In this document: in pieces, positions 14,723 to 18,822 of the stretch
Position numbering within the stretch: position 1 is the first letter of the stretch
Layout of the letters: the number at the start of each line of letters is the position of its first letter
Origin: JBBQXY01 sp051004815
GTDB taxonomy: Bacteria > Chloroflexota > Ktedonobacteria > Ktedonobacterales > Ktedonobacteraceae
Assembly: GCA_051004815.1 (NCBI GenBank)
Contig: JBPCJY010000232.1
Coordinates: 1 to 18,822, forward strand
Length of the DNA: 18,822 nt
Direction of reading: 5' to 3'
Made by a program: the position numbers and the translations under genes
Notes under the pieces: generated by a model
Told to the model about the DNA's origin: nothing
What the model saw: only the letters and a program-made list of their open reading frames with translations
Database searches by the model: none

Positions 14723-16030
14723 CTACCACAACGGGTTCATAACAAGACCAGTAATCAATTTTGGATAAAAGTACGTTGACTTCTGCGGCATACGATCATC
14801 AGCTTGCGATACATCGCGAATCTGTCGCACACGGGTAGCATTCAGCAGCACTGCCGCCTGCGCTTCACCCGTATGTATCGCCTGCACAGCCTGTTGCGCA
14901 TCACGCGTGTAGCGCAGGTAGGTTCCCGCCGTGACATCTTCCGTCTGTATGCCCAGCAATGCCTCCAGGATCAGCGTATGTGCAACGGCTACATCCAGGT
15001 CGTTCCAGGCCGTGGAATGTCCGCTCTCCGCCATCCGTCTCTTGCCCTGCTCATTCAGACGCAATAGCCAGTTCTGTTCTCCAGTACTCAGCACCAATGC
15101 TGGTTCGGTCGTACCCGCTTGAGCCAATTGGGCCAGCAACGCCTCGCCAGTTGCTCTGTTGCCCAACTCGCTCACCGTAAAATAGCGAACAAGTTGCTCT
15201 GTAGATAACTGACTCAAAGTCGTGGTCGAGAGGCCAGATAGCAAGCGATGCGTGGGTAAGACGAGGAGACCGGGATCATCTACATCGACCAATGCCATTA
15301 ATACAAATTGAACGGCATCATCGACATGTAGCTGGCGTCGTTGTTCCCGTATCTCCTCACGATAGTTCAACGCCGTCTCGTAGCGATGATGACCATCCGC
15401 GATATAAAGTTGACGCTCGGCAAAGAAATTCTGGATAAGGTCAATTTGCGCGGGGTCAGTAATATGTTGCAAGCGGTGTCCCTCGCCTACCTCATCTGTC
15501 ATCTGCACCTCAGCATTGTCGGCATACGCGCCGAGCAAGCGGCGTATACGGCCCTGGGGATCATTATACAGGCTCATAATCGGGCTAAGATTGGTGGCGC
15601 ACGCTCGCAACAGTTTCAGGCGATCATCCTTGGGCTTCGACATGGTATGCTCATGTGGCAACACCACCTTGCTACTCCACGGCTCCAAGCGCACCCGCGC
15701 CAACAAACTGGTGCGCGTATACTGCTGACCGTTCTGGCTAAATAGCTGCTGATATAAATAATAGCCAGGCAAAGCATCCTGGCGTAGGACAGCTTGCAGT
15801 CGCCATTCGGCCAGCGCGGCAGCCGCACGAGTGTAACGGTTATTGAGCGTATTGTCGCCCACCTGCTCCGCGCCAAATTCGAGGCGAATAACATTATACG
15901 GATTGCGAGCATAATACTTCGCCTGTGCCTCTTTTGAAATAACATCATACGGGGGCGTCACAACCTGCGCCAGGTCGCCCACCACCTCATCATTGTACCG
16001 TATCCCCCGCAATGGTCTAACATCTGCCAT
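14723..16030 (-). CDS. DUF1015 family protein
   Basis: A 435-aa protein of the DUF1015 family (COG4198). The N-terminus MADVRPLRGIRY and TPPYDVIS (25-32) are characteristic, as is ADGHHRYETA (211-220), whose Asp-Gly-His-His-Arg suggests a metal or phosphate site. The molecular function is unproven. A GTG at 16045 would add five residues, but family members start near MA.(V/I).P, so ATG 16030 is preferred; neither start has a strong ribosome binding site. It is the first gene of a two-gene unit with the oxidoreductase, with a 9-nt gap. Confidence 0.85.
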   Translation of the reverse strand: MADVRPLRGIRYNDEVVGDLAQVVTPPYDVISKEAQAKYYARNPYNVIRLEFGAEQVGDNTLNNRYTRAAAALAEWRLQAVLRQDALPGYYLYQQLFSQNGQQYTRTSLLARVRLEPWSSKVVLPHEHTMSKPKDDRLKLLRACATNLSPIMSLYNDPQGRIRRLLGAYADNAEVQMTDEVGEGHRLQHITDPAQIDLIQNFFAERQLYIADGHHRYETALNYREEIREQRRQLHVDDAVQFVLMALVDVDDPGLLVLPTHRLLSGLSTTTLSQLSTEQLVRYFTVSELGNRATGEALLAQLAQAGTTEPALVLSTGEQNWLLRLNEQGKRRMAESGHSTAWNDLDVAVAHTLILEALLGIQTEDVTAGTYLRYTRDAQQAVQAIHTGEAQAAVLLNATRVRQIRDVSQADDRMPQKSTYFYPKLITGLVMNPLW

Positions 16031-16135
16031 ACAAAAATTCGTCACTTTCTACGTCCAAAAAACGTGTTGTAAATTCTTTCAGTAAGGTACCTTCGCCCCT
16101 CATTTAACGAGCAGGGATGTAAACAGCAAGGGTTG

Positions 16136-16441
16136 CCAGGGCGGCCGCAAGGGTTCTGACACGGGTAGGTTTTTTGCAACGTCTGGTTCCTCGCCTTGTC
16201 ATGCTGAGCATCGCGAAGCATCTGTCATGCTGAGCACCGCGAAGCATCTGTCATGCTGAGCACCGCGAAGCATCTGTCATGCTGAGCACCGCGAAGCATC
16301 TGTCATGCTGAGCACCGCAAAGCATCTGTCATGCTGAGCACCGCGAAGCATCTGTCATGCCACGGAGATTCTTCGCAGCACTCAGCATGACAGGGGCGGG
16401 AACTGGGTGGTGCCAAAAACCTACCCTTGCGGTCGCCCTGG
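16136..16441. repeat. Family A arms enclosing a family B element with tandem expansion (A5/B5)
   Basis: CCAGGGCGGCCGCAAGGG (16136-16153) and CCCTTGCGGTCGCCCTGG (16424-16441) are complementary arms with one mismatch. Between them lies a family B element (about 16154-16425) with the left end ACACGGGTAGGTTTTTTGC and the right end CCAAAAACCTACCC. Its left palindrome arm has expanded into six 26-bp units, listed separately. Confidence 0.75.
16197..16352 (+). repeat. Six tandem copies of a 26-bp unit
   Basis: Units start at 16197, 16223, 16249, 16275, 16301 and 16327. Each reads TGTCATGCTGAGCACCGCGA and ends AGCATC, with one change in unit 1 (CAT for CAC) and one in unit 5 (CAA for CGA). A partial seventh unit follows. 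There are no spacers, so it is not a CRISPR array. Confidence 0.95.
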
Positions 16442-16561
16442 TGAGGAAGCTGAACCGCATGCTACCCTGGCACCATGCACTCATTGCCACATTCCCCAGC
16501 AGAGTCCGAAGGCGGCAAAAAACCCATACCTCACATATTGTATCATGTTCAAAAAAAATAG

Positions 16562-16632
16562 GAACAAAAGTTCTATTTTCCCTTGACAAACCGGACAGCG
16601 CATGGTAATATCTCTTTGTAGAACAAATGTTT
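16562..16632 (+). promoter_or_regulatory. Strong promoter bracketed by two LexA/DinR-type SOS boxes
   Basis: Box 1 GAACAAAAGTTC (16562-16573) is a perfect GAAC-N4-GTTC. Box 2 GAACAAATGTTT (16621-16632) fits the Bacillus-type core GAACRNRYGTTY at all 12 positions; box 1 fits 11. Between them are TTGACA (16583-16588), a 17-bp spacer and TAATAT (16606-16611), with TGG as an extended -10. Box 1 ends 9 bp before the -35, and box 2 starts about 3 bp after the expected start site, so a repressor on both would block the promoter. The sites are read directly. Assignment to LexA rests on similarity to the Gram-positive consensus, since the Ktedonobacterial consensus is not known to me. Confidence 0.65.
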
Positions 16633-16688
16633 AAAACTAAATATGCTCTCCCAAACCCCTTATCTTCTCCCTATACAGCCTCTTTTTG

Positions 16689-16725
16689 GCGGTCGGGTGT
16701 TCCCCTCTCTCCCTCTCCCGACCGC
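16689..16725 (+). other. Leader hairpin with pyrimidine loop
   Basis: GCGGTCGGG (16689-16697) and CCCGACCGC (16717-16725) form a perfect 9-bp stem with a 19-nt, almost all-pyrimidine loop, inside the roughly 240-nt leader after the putative SOS promoter. No T-run follows, so it is not a simple terminator. Confidence 0.6.
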
Positions 16726-16856
16726 TGCTGGTGGAAAGAAACATCCAAATTCACGCATACCCAAAAAAGCTAATTGCTTGACGCCTTCCTTCCTGTAACG
16801 CTACAATGAAACCAACACAAAAGCGCGTTTCATTGAGTGCAAAGGACATGTCAGGC

Positions 16857-17153
16857 ATGAATCCAACGATTTGGACATATTTGGGATTTGTTGTCGCGAT
16901 ACTCATTCTCCTGTGGGCCGCATTGGAGATACGAACGAGGTCTACTCGTCGTAGTCGTAAGAAGCCAAACGTCGAGGCCATGAATACATGGATCAAGTTG
17001 GATTCTGCCCCCGTTGAGGCCGTCCAGGAAGAGCCGCGCCTGCTACCGCTACACGACGATGAGGAAGACGAGCAAGAGGAAGAGGCACAGCACAATCTGC
17101 ATACTCGTGCCCAGCAAAACGGTCACTATTCCCAGAGCAAAAAACCACTCTAA
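16857..17153 (+). CDS. Small single-pass membrane protein, putative SOS-regulated
   Basis: A 98-aa protein if started at ATG 16857, which follows AAAGGA (16841-16846) at 10 nt. ATGs at 16848 and 16806 are in frame but lack a properly spaced ribosome binding site; 16806 would give 115 aa. One membrane span (about residues 4-24: TIWTYLGFVVAILILLWAAL) is followed by a very basic stretch (RTRSTRRSRKK), which predicts a cytoplasmic C-terminus. The tail has a strongly acidic patch (DDEEDEQEEE). No family is recognised. Upstream lies a strong promoter between two SOS-type boxes. Known SOS division inhibitors such as SidA, DivS and YneA are also small single-span proteins, so a checkpoint role is a reasonable guess, but there is no sequence similarity to claim. 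Confidence 0.65.
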   Translation: MNPTIWTYLGFVVAILILLWAALEIRTRSTRRSRKKPNVEAMNTWIKLDSAPVEAVQEEPRLLPLHDDEEDEQEEEAQHNLHTRAQQNGHYSQSKKPL

Positions 17154-17160
17154 CAGAGTG
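17139..17160 (-). terminator. Rho-independent terminator of the YbjN-domain gene
   Basis: On the minus strand CACTC-TGTTA-GAGTG is followed by GGTTTTTT, beginning 3 nt after the stop of the YbjN gene. The stem is only 5 bp, and it overlaps the end of the convergent small membrane-protein gene. On the plus strand no T-run follows, so it works for the minus strand only. Confidence 0.55.
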
Positions 17161-17163
17161 ATT

Positions 17164-17796
17164 CTATTGCTCTTTGCGTTCCTCTAACATGCGGGTAATC
17201 TCTGCCAATACATCATGTACATCCAGTTCAGACTGGTATTGTGATTGTTGCGCTATTGCTGGTGGAGTTTCAGCTGGCTCGCCTGGATTGTCCTCCGCGA
17301 GTTCAGATATGTTCATATCCTGGAGAAATTCTTTTTCACAGGCATCGAGTGCCTCAAGGACGGAGAGATTGCCATAGATGATGCGGGGGAGCAAACTGTG
17401 ATACATCGCCACCGTCTGCATAATGGCTCCCAGGGCCAATTGGAACTGCTCAAAGGTAACTGAGCCATCGGCCAGTGGAACGGCTTCTTCCAAACGCACT
17501 TCGCCATCGTCTAAATCAAGGCCAAACTTCCCCATCGCGATGCGATAGTTGACCGCCATCAGAGCTTCAAGGCATTCCAGTCGTTTCTTTTTCGTGATGG
17601 CTCCAATATGCGGAGCGATCAGCATCAACTTTCGTACCTCTCCATGCTGTTGAATACCCACAATCATCCGCCACTGCCCATGATTACCATGAAAAGCCAG
17701 CTCGATGATTTCCTGCTCTTGATCTACATTGGCGATGCGCAAGCCCATCTGTTCCAGGTACTCTACAAGTTGAGGGATACCGAAGTTTTCAGCCAT
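17164..17796 (-). CDS. YbjN domain-containing protein
   Basis: A 210-aa cytoplasmic protein. Residues of about 5-145 resemble the YbjN family, which has a type III secretion chaperone-like fold: an N-terminal helix (LVEYLEQMGLRI), beta strands (IIELAFHGNHGQWRMIVGIQ, KLMLIAPHIG), then CLEALMAVNYRIAMGKFGLDLDDGEVRLEEAVPL, the usual family signature. A helical C-terminus follows with a Pro/Gln-rich linker (PAETPPAIAQQSQ). Family members are proposed to be stress or sensory adaptors, but no activity is proven. The ATG has an excellent ribosome binding site (AAGGAG, 6 nt away). It converges on the small membrane-protein gene with only 10 nt between the stops. Confidence 0.75.
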   Translation of the reverse strand: MAENFGIPQLVEYLEQMGLRIANVDQEQEIIELAFHGNHGQWRMIVGIQQHGEVRKLMLIAPHIGAITKKKRLECLEALMAVNYRIAMGKFGLDLDDGEVRLEEAVPLADGSVTFEQFQLALGAIMQTVAMYHSLLPRIIYGNLSVLEALDACEKEFLQDMNISELAEDNPGEPAETPPAIAQQSQYQSELDVHDVLAEITRMLEERKEQ

Positions 17797-17978
17797 GCCG
17801 CGCTCCTTCTTCCGCGTTGCTATCCATCTACCGTAGGGCGCGATTTATCGCCGCCACCGCCGATTCATCGGCCCGTCCAGGTGGTAGAGAATCCAATGTA
17901 ACTATTTAAACCTCATTATCGGCCCATCTCATTTCCTGACCAGTGCCAGCATACGCTTAAACAATACTGCTTACTGCT

Positions 17979-18006
17979 AGTATACCATATCCCCCATCGC
18001 AACCAA
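17979..18006 (-). promoter_or_regulatory. Candidate promoter for the YbjN-domain gene
   Basis: On the minus strand TTGGTT (18006-18001), a 16-bp spacer and TATACT (17984-17979), preceded by TGG as an extended -10. Its leader of about 175 nt crosses a small repeat fragment around 17835-17880 (GGGCGCGATTTATCGCC and GATTCATCGGCCC). Confidence 0.35.
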
Positions 18007-18015
18007 CATATTCGT

Positions 18016-18226
18016 CTTACACAGCTAGGTTTTTTGCAACGCCCAGTTCCCACCCCTGTCATTGTTCCCGCCCCCTGTCATTGTTCCCACCCCCTGTCAT
18101 TCTGAGCACCCCCTGTCATTCTGAGCACCGCGAAGAATCTCCCACCCCCTGTCATTGTTCCCACCCCTGTCATTCTGAGCACCCCCTGTCATTCTGAGCA
18201 CCGCGAAGAATCTCCCGCCCCGCCAG
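18016..18226. repeat. Family B element, right end missing, with internal tandem duplication (B6)
   Basis: The left end CTTACACAGCTAGGTTTTTT is at 18016-18035. After it come scrambled copies of CCTGTCATTGTTCCC and CCTGTCATTCTGAGCACC. A stretch of 73 bp (18071-18143) is repeated almost exactly as 72 bp (18145-18216), differing by one C. No complementary right end is seen before the GIY-YIG stop codon at 18227. Confidence 0.7.
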
Positions 18227-18517
18227 TCATGCTCCTTCCCATTCCTCGCTCAAGTCACGCCAGTCGGGATTGCTGGACTCGATCAAGGCCACCTTCTTTG
18301 CTCGCAACCAGCCCTTGATGCTCTTCTCTCGCGCCAGAGCTGCCTGCACCTCAGACGTTTCTTCAAAATAGACCAGGCGTGTCACATGATATTTACTGGT
18401 AAAGCCTACCACCAGATGGTGTTTGTGTTCATATAAACGTCTCTGCAAATTATTGGTCACCCCCGTGTAGAGGGTTTTTGAGCGATTCGCCAGAATATAA
18501 ACATAGTAGTGTTTCAT
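18227..18517 (-). CDS. Small GIY-YIG nuclease domain protein
   Basis: A 96-aa single-domain protein of the UPF0213/YhbQ-like GIY-YIG group. MKHYYVYILANRSKTLYTGV provides the GIY (here VYI) and YIG (here YTG) strands. NNLQRRLYEHK carries the catalytic arginine region, and AREKSIKGWLRAKK and NPDWRDLS are typical of this subgroup. ATG 18517 is preferred: it starts the domain and has GAGAAGGGG 9 nt upstream. The reading frame stays open another 79 codons upstream, but only through repeats. The gene is bounded on both sides by family B repeat sequence. The cellular role is unknown; it may act in DNA repair or be linked to the repeats. Confidence 0.85.
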   Translation of the reverse strand: MKHYYVYILANRSKTLYTGVTNNLQRRLYEHKHHLVVGFTSKYHVTRLVYFEETSEVQAALAREKSIKGWLRAKKVALIESSNPDWRDLSEEWEGA

Positions 18518-18530
18518 CAGCTTCTGCCCC

Positions 18531-18632
18531 TTCTCTCTTTGTCGCCTTCCCTTCTCTCTTTGTCGCCTTCCCTTCTCTCTTTGTCGCCTTCCCTTCTCTC
18601 TTTGTCGCCTTCCCTTCTCTCTTTGTCGCCTT
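18531..18632 (-). repeat. Five tandem copies of a 21-bp unit just upstream of the GIY-YIG gene
   Basis: Four full units and one of 18 bp, plus-strand unit TTCTCTCTTTGTCGCCTTCC followed by C. Because 21 is a multiple of three, the minus-strand frame stays open (Arg-Glu-Lys-Gly-Arg-Arg-Gln) and joins the GIY-YIG frame. Each unit contains GAGAAGGG, a ribosome-binding-like sequence; the last one serves the real ATG. Confidence 0.95.
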
Positions 18633-18644
18633 GGTGCGTTACCG

Positions 18645-18822
18645 CCTGTCATTCTGAGCGCAGCGAAGAATCTCTCGTGCCACGGAGACTCTTCGCTTCG
18701 CCCAGTTCCCACCCCCCTGTCATTCTGAGCGCAGCGAAGAATCTCTCGTGCCACGGAGATTCTTCGCGGCGCTCAGAATGACATGTCCGAACAGAGACTC
18801 TTCGCTGCGCTCAGAATGACAT
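18645..18822. repeat. Family B palindromic cores, two tandem copies, running off the window (B7)
   Basis: CTGTCATTCTGAGCGCAGCG starts at about 18646 and again at about 18718, each followed by the GAAGAATCTC and CTCGTGCCACGGAGA parts. The second copy has two complementary right arms (GCGCTCAGAATGACAT, ending at 18784 and 18822). No terminal GGTAGGTTTT motif is visible within the window. Confidence 0.75.

Noticed and set aside
16197..16352. Possible CRISPR array (regular 26-bp repeats)
   Set aside because: The repeats are contiguous without spacers and derive from the arm of a palindromic B element; there are no cas genes.
16627..16773. 48-codon reading frame starting inside the second SOS-type box
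   Set aside because: There is no ribosome binding site, the composition is Pro/Ser-rich and it spans the leader hairpin; most likely not translated.
16751..17095. Minus-strand reading frame with a Ser/Cys-rich product
   Set aside because: It is antisense to the acidic tail of the small membrane protein (GAG/GAC runs read as Ser codons) and has no ribosome binding site or family features.
18518..18754. N-terminal 79-codon extension of the GIY-YIG protein
   Set aside because: It is made wholly of the 21-bp array and B-type repeat; the domain begins at the ATG at 18517, which has its own ribosome binding site.

Overview
The window looks like chromosomal DNA of a large-genome, soil-type bacterium of the Chloroflexota, most likely class Ktedonobacteria. 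This is inferred from gene content and repeats, not proven. The pointers are two secreted virginiamycin-B-lyase-type propellers, a DUF1015 protein, a YbjN protein, a Uma2 nuclease next to a NACHT ATPase, and very dense palindromic repeats of the GTCATTCTGAGC...GCGAAGAATC type. There are no rRNA or tRNA genes, no CRISPR array and no complete insertion sequence that I can see.

Layout. 1-261: an end-of-gene hairpin, then the promoter of a stand-alone response regulator (262-717). 854-4594: two tandem secreted beta-propeller proteins; the first carries four extra C-terminal modules. 4595-5100: repeats and the promoter of a lone terminase-like ATPase/nuclease (5101-6582). 6973-8646: a HEAT-repeat protein of unknown function. 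8968-13131: a two-gene unit of a membrane-anchored NACHT ATPase and a Uma2 nuclease. The ATPase contains 23 tandem copies of a 9-bp unit encoding Asp-Leu-Arg. Minus strand 16030-13424: a translationally coupled DUF1015 / FAD-oxidoreductase pair. 16046-16856: repeats, then a strong promoter bracketed by two LexA/DinR-type boxes, leading to a small single-pass membrane protein (16857-17153). 17796-17164 (minus): a YbjN-domain protein. 18517-18227 (minus): a small GIY-YIG nuclease embedded in repeats.

Two palindromic repeat families fill the intergenic regions. Family A has arms beginning CCAGGGCGACCGC. Family B has ends of the form CTTACACGGGTAGGTTTTGCAAC and an inner 27-bp palindrome. Three family B copies are flanked by direct repeats of about 11-12 bp, as expected of MITE-like transposition. 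Three copies sit inside family A palindromes, around its CCGCAAGGG segment.

The most interesting items are: (1) the putative SOS promoter with two GAAC-N4-GTTY boxes in front of a small membrane protein, resembling the architecture of SOS division inhibitors; (2) the NACHT-Uma2 pair with a hypermutable triplet-residue repeat, a candidate defence system; (3) the MITE families with readable target duplications and their physical link to a solitary GIY-YIG nuclease; (4) the orphan terminase-like gene, with a MITE inserted in its leader.
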